Shown here: positions 43,722 through 53,167 of the stretch, in pieces
Layout: every line of letters starts with the position of its first letter
Position numbering within the stretch: the first letter of the stretch is position 1
Source of the DNA: Rhodanobacter sp. 67-28
GTDB lineage: Bacteria > Pseudomonadota > Gammaproteobacteria > Xanthomonadales > Rhodanobacteraceae
Direction of reading: 5' to 3'
DNA: 64,000 nt
NCBI GenBank assembly: GCA_001898415.1
Contig: MKTU01000021.1
Location: 58,037-122,036 of the forward strand
Position numbers and translations under genes: made by a program
The notes under the pieces: model-generated
What the model saw: only the letters and a program-made list of their open reading frames with translations
Databases searched by the model: none
Told to the model about the DNA's origin: nothing

Positions 43722-45020
43722 ATGGAACTCACGCTCGAAACCTTCAATGCCGCCCTGGCCAGTATCAAGTGCCCCATGGTGCTCGACCACAAGGCGCTGG
43801 AGACGGTGGTTTCCCGGAAGGGACTGGGTACCGTGCTGCGAGCCATCGACGAGGCTAGCGCCGACAACCAGGCAGCGCAGGGCGCATTGCGGGCCTACGG
43901 CCAGGTGGCTGGCTTTCTCGCGCAGCTGACGCGCTGCGGTCTTCGCGGGACGACGTACGACCAGGCGGCCAGCGTGCTTCGCGCCCAGGGATTGGACAAG
44001 GTGCGGGGAGTGGTAAGTGGTGCGCTGCGTGGCGACGCGATGCATCGGCGCCAGCTGAGCCAGTGGCTGTGCGATGCCGCTGACCAGGAGCCCGGTCAGG
44101 AGTCGGGTGAGGTGCCAGCCTCGCCGCCGCCAGCGAACAGCCCGCCGCCGCGCACGGCGGGTCAGGTGGAACGCGCAGGGGTAACGCCGATCAATCCCAC
44201 AGTGTCCCCGCGGGCGTCGGCCGCCCCGGCGCGCCACACGACGCAGCCCGTGAGCATGGCGCGCAACAACCTGCCACCCCCGAACGCTGCACAGCGCCGC
44301 GAGCCGGAGCCAACCTCGGCGCGCGAACGAGAGGACGACCGCGCCGACGACGCGCGCATGCCCGACAACGTACGCCACATGCACCGGTCCCACGACGACT
44401 CGGGCCAGTATCGCGGTGCGGCGCCGTTCCGGTCGGCATCTGGGCGTGCTGCACCGGAGCTGCAGCGGCAAGACGGCGACTCAAGTTCCCGGCAGTACCT
44501 GCAGGCGAAGGCACACGGTGGTCGTGCCGCGCTCACCTTCGATGCGACAACCAACCGGCACAACGAGCCGACGGTTTGCATCGAGGCGGCGGTGGGTTCC
44601 AACAAGGTCTACGACTGGAAGAACAAGCTCCGGTTCCAGCTGACACGCAACGAGTTCGAGCTCATGACGTCGCTGCTGTACCACGACCTGGAGGGCGTGC
44701 GGTTCTCCAATCACGACGACAAGTGGCTGAGCGCCGACTGGCAGACCGGGCAGTACGCCGGCACCATCAAGTTCACCTTGGGCAAAGGCAAGGCTACGGA
44801 GTTCCAGCCGCGCACGTGTCAGGTGGACGAGAACTCGATCGGCGAGGTCCTGGATGTGTTCCTGAAGCAGATGGCGCTTCTGCGCGGATGTCGCGAGGAC
44901 GAGGTGCGTGGTCGCTGCATGGTCACGACCCGGATGCATCTGGCCAAACAGGAAGCACGAGGGAACCGCGAGCAGCAGGGTCGGAACATGGGCGGTGGTC
45001 AGCAGCGCAGCTACGGCTAA
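43722..45020 (+). CDS. Unknown protein with disordered middle and conserved-looking C-terminal domain
   Basis: 432 residues from the ATG at 43722 (AAGGA upstream). N-terminal helical domain to residue 130; a long Pro/Arg/Asp-rich disordered linker (130-260); then a compact C-terminal domain (ALTFDATTNRHNEPTVCIEA, DWKNKLRFQLTRNEFELM, LLYHDLEGVRFSNHDDKWLS, TIKFTLGKGKATEFQPRTC). The last part looks like a single-strand-binding or nucleotide-binding beta fold, but I recognise no family. Confidence 0.7.
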   Translation: MELTLETFNAALASIKCPMVLDHKALETVVSRKGLGTVLRAIDEASADNQAAQGALRAYGQVAGFLAQLTRCGLRGTTYDQAASVLRAQGLDKVRGVVSGALRGDAMHRRQLSQWLCDAADQEPGQESGEVPASPPPANSPPPRTAGQVERAGVTPINPTVSPRASAAPARHTTQPVSMARNNLPPPNAAQRREPEPTSAREREDDRADDARMPDNVRHMHRSHDDSGQYRGAAPFRSASGRAAPELQRQDGDSSSRQYLQAKAHGGRAALTFDATTNRHNEPTVCIEAAVGSNKVYDWKNKLRFQLTRNEFELMTSLLYHDLEGVRFSNHDDKWLSADWQTGQYAGTIKFTLGKGKATEFQPRTCQVDENSIGEVLDVFLKQMALLRGCREDEVRGRCMVTTRMHLAKQEARGNREQQGRNMGGGQQRSYG

Positions 45021-45079
45021 TATCTGCAGTGAGGTCCTTACCCGCCGGACGCCGGCATCCGCATCAGGAGAGCAATGGA

Positions 45080-45589
45080 ATGCTTACCGCAGTCAAGATA
45101 GCCGCTCAGTCACCAAGCCTCGATGGCCAGGCCCTGTTGGGGCGCGCCACGGCGCTCGCGCAGGCCATCGTTGAAATCCTGATCCACGACCAACCTGTTC
45201 CCCTGAACGTCGGCTTTGTTCTCGCTCAAGTGCCAGACGGCCGGGATCGCTTCTACCAGCACTCCGGGGATCGCTCGCTGGAATCTTTGGTGGAGATGCT
45301 GGAGCAGGCGGGGGCGACGGCCATCGTCATCGTGAGTGCTGCGTATATCAACATTGGCGCCACGGCCGGCGTTGATCCGAAGCGGGATCAGCCGTGCCTC
45401 TGCCTGCATCTGGCCGAAGTTGGCGGGATCCACGCGGTTGACTACGTGGCGATCGTACCTCGCGATGGTGGTTACACTTTAGGCGATCCCATCTCGGTCA
45501 AAGCTGAGAATCGGGTCGGCCTACCGTATCGCCCGCCGCAGCTGAGCCAGGGAACCGGGCGAGCGCGCCCGACCGATCGACTACACTGA
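45080..45589 (+). CDS. Unknown protein
   Basis: 169 residues from the ATG at 45080 with AGGAG at 45066-45070. A helical N-terminus (LLGRATALAQAIVEIL) and an alpha/beta core (AIVIVSAAYINIG, LCLHLAEVGGIHAVDYVAIV). The family is not recognised. Same operon direction as the helicase genes. Confidence 0.6.
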   Translation: MLTAVKIAAQSPSLDGQALLGRATALAQAIVEILIHDQPVPLNVGFVLAQVPDGRDRFYQHSGDRSLESLVEMLEQAGATAIVIVSAAYINIGATAGVDPKRDQPCLCLHLAEVGGIHAVDYVAIVPRDGGYTLGDPISVKAENRVGLPYRPPQLSQGTGRARPTDRLH

Positions 45590-45623
45590 CAGGTGCACGA
45601 AACCGAAGCATCAGGAGCTCGAT

Positions 45624-45809
45624 ATGAATGAAGCGACCGTCAACTTCACCATGTGCGCATACTGCGGCTCGTTCGATGGCGGACATACGCTGGCTTGCCA
45701 AGCGATTCATATGGAGGGCCCTGTGCCGGCGCAGATCCCCGCTCCCAAACCCCCCTTGCAGCCACGTGAGCATTCCGTGCAAGCTGAAACCGTGCAAGCT
45801 GAAACGTAG
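45624..45809 (+). CDS. Small possible zinc-binding protein
   Basis: 61 residues, with AGGAG 8 bases upstream. MCAYCGSFDGGHTLACQAIH offers C-xx-C, H and C ligands for one zinc. The tail is Pro/Gln-rich with a repeated VQAET. Unknown function. Confidence 0.55.
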   Translation: MNEATVNFTMCAYCGSFDGGHTLACQAIHMEGPVPAQIPAPKPPLQPREHSVQAETVQAET

Positions 45810-45941
45810 ATCGCGCTGCAAGGGTGGCCGAGTGGATCGCAAGCTACTGGTCGAGGGCGAGTTGTCACGAAGAATGCTGTGCTTCCGGCCATCATTCGTC
45901 ACCCATCGACGCGCCCATGAAAATACGCGAATAACGGCCTA

Positions 45942-45959
45942 GTTTCCGCGCCAGGTTTC
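45942..45959 (-). promoter_or_regulatory. Candidate activator box D (reverse orientation)
   Basis: GTTTC at 45942 and 45955, i.e. GAAAC-N8-GAAAC on the minus strand, in the context CCGAAACCTGGCGCGG, which is nearly the same as box C. The spacing is 13 instead of 12. It lies 75-92 bases before the 358-residue gene. Confidence 0.4.
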
Positions 45960-46033
45960 GGCTGCAGCCCTTCTATAGTGGGTTAAAGCGATGGGCACAG
46001 ATGTCCATGGCATACAGCCAGCAAGGAAGAACC

Positions 46034-47110
46034 ATGCAGATAATCGCGCCGGCACAGGGGCCGGAGCTCGGAGCGTCGGCGGACGCTGACGATCCCGCGC
46101 AGCGCGCCCAAGCCGCGGCGGCCTGGGCCAAGGAAGCGGCCGAGCGTGCGGCGCAAGCGACCGCCGAAGCGGCCGAGGCCGACCGTGCGGCACGCGAGGC
46201 CGCGGATCTGGCGACCCAGCGTAAGGTCACCGTACTCGTCGGTGAAGCCTCCGCCCTGCTCACGGATCTGGACGCCGCCTACCAAGCGATTCTCGACCAC
46301 CTCGAGAAGCAGACCACAGGCGTGGCCAGCATCAATTCCGATCTCCAGCGCGTGCTCAACGCCGGCGCCGATACGCAGGTCATCAATTTCCAGCCCGATC
46401 GGGCGTTGTCGCCGCAGGACGTCTTCAAAGATCTGGCCGAGGTGCTGGTGCGCCGCGAGCGCCCTCGACTCGATCCCCGCGGTCTGCGCAAGGACGTCCG
46501 CTATGACGACCTTCTTCGCGCCACCGAGGAGCCGGCGCGCGGCACCATGACCGCGGCCGAGTTTGCCCTGGCCCGCATCGCGCACGCGCGCACCCGGTCC
46601 ATCCACTCGTTCTACGAGCGTCTCGTGGTGCGCATCTCTCCCGAGTCGGTACCCGAACGAGCGTCGGAGTACGTGTTCCAGGAGCTTGTCGCGTCGTTCG
46701 CGGTTCACGTCCCGCCCATGATCATCGTGCCGCATGCCGAAGACAGTTTCGGTTGCACGGTGTTCATACGGCTCACACGCCACGAAGGCGAGAAGCCCTA
46801 CAACCTGACCCACGACCAGTTCGTGCGCGTGGAGCAGGCATTCCTCGCGCTCGGCACCGCCTGCGTAATGGCCGGCAACGAGCAGGCAGCCGCAGCGATC
46901 ACCGAGGCGGGCAACGAGCTGGTGAGGCGCTTGAGGGAAAACCACCGCCAGTACCGGCACGCGGAGGATCAGCACGGTGGCATCCACATCCGAGTCACGT
47001 TGTGGCGCGACAAGGTGGCCTTCCACCTCTCCAACCCGGTCATGGAGATCGTGCGCTCGCTGATGCTGACAAGCTCCAAGGGTTTGCAGTTCGTGGCGGC
47101 CCGTGGCTGA
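46034..47110 (+). CDS. Unknown protein with Ala-rich coiled coil
   Basis: The ATG at 46034 follows AAGGAAG and gives 358 residues. Residues 15-65 form an Ala/Glu-rich coiled coil (AWAKEAAERAAQATAEAAEA). The rest is a folded domain with FYERLVVRISPESVP, YVFQELVASFAVHVPPMIIV and GGIHIRVTLWRDKVAFHL. No family recognised. The next gene overlaps its end. Confidence 0.65.
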   Translation: MQIIAPAQGPELGASADADDPAQRAQAAAAWAKEAAERAAQATAEAAEADRAAREAADLATQRKVTVLVGEASALLTDLDAAYQAILDHLEKQTTGVASINSDLQRVLNAGADTQVINFQPDRALSPQDVFKDLAEVLVRRERPRLDPRGLRKDVRYDDLLRATEEPARGTMTAAEFALARIAHARTRSIHSFYERLVVRISPESVPERASEYVFQELVASFAVHVPPMIIVPHAEDSFGCTVFIRLTRHEGEKPYNLTHDQFVRVEQAFLALGTACVMAGNEQAAAAITEAGNELVRRLRENHRQYRHAEDQHGGIHIRVTLWRDKVAFHLSNPVMEIVRSLMLTSSKGLQFVAARG

Positions 47111-47366
47111 CGGCCTTGCGGGCCAGCGACGCGGCGGTGAAGAAGCGACGGCGCGAGATCCCCGGACGTCGCCTCGTGGCGACGATCTTCTGGGCCTCAA
47201 GGACGGCCGCGCCGTCCTGGTTGTCCACGCCGAGCGCGCGCACGTTAGCGTCGCCGTCTCTGCACGCGGCGAAAGGCACGGTGCCGACCGACGGCGCCTG
47301 ACGCTGGCGGCCTACCGCACCTTGGTGAATGGGGCGCTTATCGTCCGGCTCGGCGGGAGCGCATAG
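47103..47366 (+). CDS. Small protein overlapping the previous gene
   Basis: 87 residues from a GTG at 47103, overlapping the previous stop by 8 bases. DGRAVLVVHAERAHVSVAVS and LAAYRTLVNGALIVRL suggest a small alpha/beta fold. It fills the gap before dnaB. Unknown function. Confidence 0.5.
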   Translation: MADGLAGQRRGGEEATARDPRTSPRGDDLLGLKDGRAVLVVHAERAHVSVAVSARGERHGADRRRLTLAAYRTLVNGALIVRLGGSA

Positions 47367-47427
47367 AGCGCGTTTGGACGGCCTGCGCGGAGCGGCCATG
47401 ATCAACGGGAGCCATGCAGGGAAGCCT

Positions 47428-48813
47428 ATGTCCTCTCTACCCGCTGTCCGGCCTATGTCGGACGATATCCGCATCCCGCCGCATTCGATCGAGGCGGAGC
47501 AGGCCGTGCTCGGTGGCTTGATGCTCGACCCGCACGCCTTTGAGCGTATCGGCGACCGCCTGCACGAGTCGGACTTCTACCGGCGCGATCACCGCCAGAT
47601 CTTCCGTGCGATTCGAAGCCTGGCGGACTCCGGCAAGCCTTTCGACGCTGTCACGCTTGGGGACTGGTTCGCCAGCTCACGCGAGCGTGTGTCGCCAGAG
47701 CTCGGCACGTACCTGGCCGACCTGGTCAAGATGACCCCCAGCGCCACCAACATTTCCGCTTACACCGACATCGTGCGCGACCGCTCTATCAAGCGGCAGC
47801 TCCTGCTCGCGGGTACGTCGATTGCCGACGAGGCGCTCGATCCAAGCGGCCCGGATAGCCAGGCGCTCCTCGAGAACGCAGAGCAGCGCGTGTTCCGCAT
47901 CGCGACGACGTCGGCGCAGGGGCGCAAGGACGTAATGCCGGTATCGGAGGCGGTTAGAGACGCCTTCAAGGTGATCGCTGGCCGCTTCCAGAATCAGGGC
48001 CAGTTGCAGGGCGTTTCTACCGGCCTCCCCGACCTCGATCGCGTGCTCGCAGGACTCCAGCCGGGCGATCTCATCGTGGTGGCCGCACGACCGTCGATCG
48101 GCAAGACCGCACTTGCGCTGAACATCGCCGAGGCCGCCGCGCTGCGCTCGAAGGTCGCCACTCTGGTCTTCTCGATGGAGATGTCGGCCAGCCAGCTCGG
48201 GGTGCGCCTGATTTCGTCCGTTGGACGGGTGAACCAGCAGCACCTGCGGACGGGCGACATCTCCGAAGAGGAATGGCCACGGATCACGAACGCGATTGGC
48301 TTACTGACCGAGACGCACTGCCTGTACATCGACGACACTGCAGGCCTGTCGCCGGCAGAGCTTCGGTCACGCGCGCGCCGGATCCACCGAGAACACGACG
48401 GGGGCTTGGGCTTAATCGTGATCGACTACCTGCAGCTGATGCAGGTGACCGGTACCAAGGAAAACCGCGCCACCGAGATTGCGGAGATTTCGCGTAGCCT
48501 GAAGGCGCTGGCGAAGGAGCTCAACGTGCCAGTGATCGCGTTGTCGCAGCTCAACCGCTCCGTCGAGCAGCGTGCCGACAAGCGCCCCGTGATGTCGGAT
48601 CTGCGCGAATCCGGATCCATTGAGCAGGACGCCGACGTGATCATGTTCATCTACCGCGACGAGTACTACAACAAGGACAGCCCGGACAAAGGAAAGGCCG
48701 AGATCATCATCGGCAAGCAGCGCAATGGGCCAACCGACACCGTGGTGCTGAGTTTCCTGGGTCAGTACACGCGGTTCGAATCGCTCGCGAACGACACGTT
48801 CTCGATGGCATAG
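47428..48813 (+). CDS. dnaB: DnaB-type replicative DNA helicase
   Basis: The start at 47428 (AGGGAAG upstream) gives 461 residues, the normal DnaB length. N-terminal domain: PPHSIEAEQAVLGGLMLDP. C-terminal RecA-like ATPase: Walker A ARPSIGKTALALN, Walker B LGLIVIDYLQLM, and the ALSQLNRSVEQR and SDLRESGSIEQDADVI blocks. DnaB unwinds DNA at the fork as a hexamer. A second, element-borne copy points to at least partly independent replication of the element. Confidence 0.96.
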   Translation: MSSLPAVRPMSDDIRIPPHSIEAEQAVLGGLMLDPHAFERIGDRLHESDFYRRDHRQIFRAIRSLADSGKPFDAVTLGDWFASSRERVSPELGTYLADLVKMTPSATNISAYTDIVRDRSIKRQLLLAGTSIADEALDPSGPDSQALLENAEQRVFRIATTSAQGRKDVMPVSEAVRDAFKVIAGRFQNQGQLQGVSTGLPDLDRVLAGLQPGDLIVVAARPSIGKTALALNIAEAAALRSKVATLVFSMEMSASQLGVRLISSVGRVNQQHLRTGDISEEEWPRITNAIGLLTETHCLYIDDTAGLSPAELRSRARRIHREHDGGLGLIVIDYLQLMQVTGTKENRATEIAEISRSLKALAKELNVPVIALSQLNRSVEQRADKRPVMSDLRESGSIEQDADVIMFIYRDEYYNKDSPDKGKAEIIIGKQRNGPTDTVVLSFLGQYTRFESLANDTFSMA

Positions 48814-49277
48814 GCCGGCCCACGGGGCACATGGCGTCGCCGCACTCGGGTTGTCGGCTCTGCCGCCGTCGCCGCCACAGCAAACGGTGCGTCAACCGCG
48901 TTCAAGCGGCAGATAGCGCACGGGCGGTACTGTTGCATGGAGAGATGCGATCGCCCGCAGCAGGGGCAGTCGACCAGCGTGGGCTCGGTGCGCGTGGTGT
49001 GGCTCGGCTGGCGGGGGGGCGCGGCTTCCCAGGGGAGCGCCACGGCACCAAGCACGGGTGCCTGGCGCGCCACGGTGCTCGACGCGACAGCGTGGACTTT
49101 GACTGCATCGAAGTAGGGTAGGGCGTCGTCCGTCCACGGCGCGCGTTCGATGCAGATTTCCACGGTGCATTCCTCTGCGAGGTTTGTTGTCGCGCTCGGT
49201 CCGATGGTCAGGGCCGCGCGCGGCGGGTGTGTGGTGAATGGCGATCCTTCGCCGAAGCTCGTCCTGTGCTCGTCCAT
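48762..49277 (-). CDS. Protein with a CPCC/CAIC zinc-ribbon-like region
   Basis: 171 residues; AGGGAAG lies 8 bases before the ATG on the minus strand. Near residue 105 VDCPCCGRSHLS is followed by RPCAICRL, a four-Cys zinc-ribbon pattern. The 3' end overlaps the end of dnaB by 52 bases on the other strand. Unknown function. Confidence 0.55.
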   Translation of the reverse strand: MDEHRTSFGEGSPFTTHPPRAALTIGPSATTNLAEECTVEICIERAPWTDDALPYFDAVKVHAVASSTVARQAPVLGAVALPWEAAPPRQPSHTTRTEPTLVDCPCCGRSHLSMQQYRPCAICRLNAVDAPFAVAATAAEPTTRVRRRHVPRGPAYAIENVSFASDSNRVY

Positions 49278-49712
49278 ACCGTGGTCTTCCCTGGTGACTG
49301 CTACCCCTCGCCTCGGCAGCGCCTGGCGAGCTCGTTAGGGGCCATACAACACCCCCCAAACCCGGCGAACCTACTTCGAGACGCCGGCACGTCGACCTAT
49401 TGCGAGCTGAACGATAGACGCAGCGCGGACGAAAGAAAATTGGGAAAATTACGAGATGGCGACTTCTTGCGCTTGAAGCGTCCGCCGTAGCGACTAGGCC
49501 ATGAAACGCCCAAAACGGCGGTACAGCGCCATGTAATCGGTTTCGCCACGGCGTTTTGGATCGTGGCAGTCGCGACTCGATTTGCGCGGCTTTCCAAGTG
49601 CGTCTTTTGGCGCCCAAGATGGCCGAGGTGGCCTTGGCCACCTGATCGCGGTGTCGCATCCTGTTTTGCACCGCAGTGGCTAGCGCCTATATCGCCGCCG
49701 CGTGGCTACGCG
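49278..49712. other. Gene-free stretch with several dyads
   Basis: 435 bases without a convincing gene. It holds an 11-bp inverted repeat with one mismatch (49510-49520 / 49549-49559, CCAAAACGGCG type), the palindrome AGTCGCGACT (49568-49577), and a perfect dyad AGGTGGCC-TTGGCCACCT (49626-49643). These could be regulator sites, a terminator for the response regulator gene, or part of an origin. Confidence 0.5.
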
Positions 49713-50402
49713 TCACTCCGGCCGGAGGCCGTCGTCGTCCAGCTCGCAGATGAGGCCGTTCGCATAGAGGTAGGGAAGAAGCTCGTTGCCGTCGCTCAGG
49801 CCGATCTTCTTGAGTCCGTTGTACTTGTGGGTGGTGACCGTCGAATACGAACGGCCAGTGTTGGCCATGATCACATCGGGCTTGTCGCCGCGGCAGAAGG
49901 CCAGAAGGACCGCCCGCTCGCTTTCCGTCAACAAGGCCCACGGGGAGTCGCGCAGTGTCCTGAAGTCGATCCTCGCGTCGATGTGGGCGCGATCTTCGCT
50001 CACCGCTACGATCGCGTCGACCAGCTCGGAGGTAGGGCTGCTCTTCGAGACGTAGGCGTTCGCGCCGGCACTCATGACGGACTTGGCCAGGAACGCACTT
50101 TCGTCGGCGGAATACACGAGAACGCGAGCCTGTGGATCCGCGCGACGTACCGCGCGCACCAGGGCGGCTCGCTTGAGTTCGCCCGGCATCACGAGGTCAA
50201 GAACGATGATGCGGGGGAGCGGACTGGGCTTGGAGCAGATCTCGAGCAGCGTTCGGCTGCAGTGCGCCATCACGAAGCGGCCACCATCCACGCCAAGCCA
50301 GCTCTGACAGATCTGCGAGACGGCGAGCGATACCGAAGGATGGTCATCGGCGACCACGAAGGAAAACTCGCCACAAAGCGTGTGAAGCCCTACAGGATCC
50401 AT
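49713..50402 (-). CDS. LuxR/NarL-family response regulator
   Basis: 229 residues. The receiver domain has the acidic pair in VVADDHP, the phosphoacceptor Asp in IIVLDLVMPG and the Lys in YVSKSSP. The C-terminal HTH matches LuxR/FixJ proteins (LLTESERAVLLAFCRGDKPD then RSYSTVTTHKYNGLKKIG). It resembles RcsB-type regulators. It lies in a block with an RpfC-like kinase, a receiver and an Hpt-like protein, so it may be the output of that phosphorelay. Confidence 0.9.
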   Translation of the reverse strand: MDPVGLHTLCGEFSFVVADDHPSVSLAVSQICQSWLGVDGGRFVMAHCSRTLLEICSKPSPLPRIIVLDLVMPGELKRAALVRAVRRADPQARVLVYSADESAFLAKSVMSAGANAYVSKSSPTSELVDAIVAVSEDRAHIDARIDFRTLRDSPWALLTESERAVLLAFCRGDKPDVIMANTGRSYSTVTTHKYNGLKKIGLSDGNELLPYLYANGLICELDDDGLRPE

Positions 50403-50495
50403 GCTGCCTCCGTTCGTCCTGGGACGGCGGGCACCCTTCGCTCCGATGTGGCCGTTGTGCTCATGCTCGCTACCACCCCTGGTAAATGACGCCCC

Positions 50496-51413
50496 TCAGG
50501 CCTTGCCGAGGGATTTCAATGCGTCTCTCCTGGCGTCCCATGCCGACCGCTTGGCATGCCAGCCGAGGTCACGGGTCGTCTTGGCACACGTGACGGTCGA
50601 TGTGGTGTCCAACATGGAGATCAGCGTCAGCAGATCCTTCTGGATGAACAGGCGGCCGACGTTCGCGATGGCGCGAACCACCCCGAAGCGCATGCGGCGG
50701 ATCTTTCGCCCTTCCTCGATCCCCTTGCGGATGTAGTCGCCGCCCAGTTGGATGACGTCGGGCGCGGCGAGGTTGTACAGGCCACGGACCTCGTGCTGCA
50801 GGCCGGCTACCACGGCATCGGCAACGTCGTCCTCGTGCACTACCTGCTGCTTGGGCGGTTGGACGCCGAAGTCGAGCCAGACCGGGAGGAGGAAGATCTC
50901 CCGGAGAAACTTCCTCGCGCGGCCGCCGACGATCAGGTGCGCACGGAACTGGATCGCCTCGGGCATGTTCTGCTGTATGTACTGCTCTACGGCCAGCTTG
51001 TGCTGGGCATACGGAAACCACGGCGGCGGCTGCGGCGTCATGGACTCGTCCATGTTCTCGCCGGAACCGTAGACGGAGATACTGCTCATGTTGATGAACT
51101 TGCGCACGCCGGTTGCGCGGGCGGCGTTCACAACGTTCGCACTGCCATCCACGTTGATGTCGCGCATCTCGGCCTCAGTGAGCTTTTCCTGGGCGACGAT
51201 GAAACCCAGGTGGACGACGGCATCATGCCCAGCCATCACGTCCTTCAGCTTGGCATCCCGCATGTCGAGCTGCACATGCTTGTACTTGTCGTCAGTGAAG
51301 GCCGCGGCCTTCCGGTCGACGCCGGTGATCGATTCAACAAATGTCTGCGCGGCCAACAAGGGGAGCAGCGCGGCGGCGACACAGCCGGAGGCGCCAGTGA
51401 CAAGAATTTTCAT
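50496..51413 (-). CDS. NAD-dependent epimerase/dehydratase (extended SDR)
   Basis: 305 residues. The Rossmann motif is VTGASGCVAAAL at residue 5, followed by DMRDAKL, HLGFIVAQEK, and the catalytic S-x(n)-YxxxK as MSSISVYGSG and PYAQHKLAVEQ. The substrate is not evident; sugar nucleotides or lipids are typical. It sits between the response regulator and the hybrid kinase genes on the same strand. Confidence 0.88.
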   Translation of the reverse strand: MKILVTGASGCVAAALLPLLAAQTFVESITGVDRKAAAFTDDKYKHVQLDMRDAKLKDVMAGHDAVVHLGFIVAQEKLTEAEMRDINVDGSANVVNAARATGVRKFINMSSISVYGSGENMDESMTPQPPPWFPYAQHKLAVEQYIQQNMPEAIQFRAHLIVGGRARKFLREIFLLPVWLDFGVQPPKQQVVHEDDVADAVVAGLQHEVRGLYNLAAPDVIQLGGDYIRKGIEEGRKIRRMRFGVVRAIANVGRLFIQKDLLTLISMLDTTSTVTCAKTTRDLGWHAKRSAWDARRDALKSLGKA

Positions 51414-51458
51414 AAGGACTCGGAGAATGGTTGGGTGGTTGGAAGATCACGGAATCCG

Positions 51459-53096
51459 CTATGCCGGCCGAAGCTGCTCGACCATCGAAAGCAGGGTAGT
51501 GGGGTGAAGTGGCTTCTGAAGTGCAGCATCCAACAATCGGCTATCCAGGGCACGGGTAAAGACCGATGGTTTGTCGTGTAATTTGTCGGCACTGATCGCG
51601 ACCAGGCGCATGGTCGGTTGACGCTCGCGAATCGCGCTTGCCAGCTCGATACCGTTCATGCCGGGCATCCGATAGTCGAGCACGCAGATGTCGTAGCGGT
51701 TGCCAGCGTCGATCGCAGCCAGTGCCTCGATACCCGACGCTGCAGAGTGCACGCTGTAGCCGGCTTCGCGAAGCACACCGGACCACGCGGCGCGGCTCTG
51801 CAACTCGTCGTCTACGAACAGAATCGATGCGAGATCTGTGGCCACGGATCGCACCAGTGCGCTCTTAGGTGGCGCGGACTGGGCCGCCGCCGAACGATCG
51901 ATCAAGGTCGCCGGCGCGTGCAGGCGGAAGGTCGAGCCAAGATGGCCGCTGGTCAGTTCGACGCGGCCGCCGATTCGCTCGATGGTGTCCTTGACAATGG
52001 CAAGACCGAGCCCGAGGCCGTCGGTCTCCGCGGCTGCCGGACCGCGATGAAATCGATCAAAGATCCGCTGCTGCTGGGAGGGTGCGATGCCGACACCGTC
52101 ATCGGTGACTTCAAAAAGGAGGCCGCCACGCTCTTCAGAAACTGAAAGGGTCACCTGCGTGCCCTTGGAGTGTTTGGCCGCATTGTTGGCGAGGTTCATC
52201 AGGCAGATCGACAACGAATCGTAACCACCGAAAAAAGTACCCAGCCTGGCGCGGTTGACGACATCGATGCGGAGACCGCGACTCTCCGCTAGCGGTTTGA
52301 CGATAGCGGCCACCTGCCGCAAAAGTTCGGCCGGGATGAAGGACTCTTCGGGTTCGTCGAAGCTCAGGTCTTCGGCGGCGGATCGGCCGATGATGGCGCG
52401 GATCTGTCGCGTGAGTTGGATCGCACTGATACGGATACCTTCAATTGACGGCTGCGAGAGCTGGCAATATCCAATGATCGAACTCACCGGTGTGAGCAAA
52501 TCGTGCGAAACGTCGGACATGAAGCGGATTTTGGTCTTGTTGGCCTCGTCCAGCATCTTGTTGGTCGCTGAGAAGCGCTCAAGAAGATTGATCATTTCCG
52601 TCATTGGTCGCATGAGCGCCAACGGAATAATGATCAAAGTCACCAGCAAGGTCGCAAATACGGCGAGTTCATTCCAATTTGTCACCATAGCGGACACGAT
52701 GAAGGTCGCGCTGGTGAGCATCATGCCGAGCTTCAAATACAACGGGGATCGGTAGCGAAGACCGTAACCGATGCTGACCCACAACAGCACCGCAAACATC
52801 CCCATCATGCCGCTACCAAAGCCGACCATCACAAGACCGATGATCCCGCAGTCGTACACGAGGGCGCCGATATGCCGAACCTTGTCCGACCCGACCTTGC
52901 GCCACGCCATCCCCAGCCAGAAGAGCGTGGCGAGGAAGGCGAAGAAGGTGATGTCGCGGAGATAGGTGGTGTCGTACTGTGCGAAGCAGTAGACCATGCA
53001 CCCGACGAAGATGAATACGCGAAGGTAGGCCTGGCTAAGCTCGCGGCGATCAGGGTTGATGCAGACCTTGCCTTCCAGTTGGCGTAAAATGTTCAT
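51459..53096 (-). CDS. RpfC-like hybrid sensor histidine kinase
   Basis: The ATG at 53096 (545 residues) leaves room for a divergent promoter; an ATG at 53162 is in frame. The N-terminal region has five hydrophobic segments, including MFAVLLWVSIGYGLRYRSPLY and LLVTLIIIPLALMRPM, which resemble the DSF-sensing input region of Xanthomonas RpfC. Then come the H box SDVSHDLLTPVSS, N box LMNLANNAAKHS, G boxes DDGVGIAPS and GLGLGLAIV, and a C-terminal receiver (ILFVDDE, CVLDYRMPG, QKPLHP). Unlike RpfC it has no Hpt domain, but an Hpt-like protein is encoded nearby. Confidence 0.9.
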   Translation of the reverse strand: MNILRQLEGKVCINPDRRELSQAYLRVFIFVGCMVYCFAQYDTTYLRDITFFAFLATLFWLGMAWRKVGSDKVRHIGALVYDCGIIGLVMVGFGSGMMGMFAVLLWVSIGYGLRYRSPLYLKLGMMLTSATFIVSAMVTNWNELAVFATLLVTLIIIPLALMRPMTEMINLLERFSATNKMLDEANKTKIRFMSDVSHDLLTPVSSIIGYCQLSQPSIEGIRISAIQLTRQIRAIIGRSAAEDLSFDEPEESFIPAELLRQVAAIVKPLAESRGLRIDVVNRARLGTFFGGYDSLSICLMNLANNAAKHSKGTQVTLSVSEERGGLLFEVTDDGVGIAPSQQQRIFDRFHRGPAAAETDGLGLGLAIVKDTIERIGGRVELTSGHLGSTFRLHAPATLIDRSAAAQSAPPKSALVRSVATDLASILFVDDELQSRAAWSGVLREAGYSVHSAASGIEALAAIDAGNRYDICVLDYRMPGMNGIELASAIRERQPTMRLVAISADKLHDKPSVFTRALDSRLLDAALQKPLHPTTLLSMVEQLRPA

Positions 53097-53167
53097 TCCA
53101 TTGCTCGTCGCGTTGAACGGTGGTTGCCGGATCGTGATCGCTTTACTCAACAACGAGTGCACGAATT

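Noticed and set aside
50556..51581. Plus-strand frame of 341 codons opposite the epimerase
   Set aside because: Antisense shadow; the SDR motifs on the minus strand are clear.
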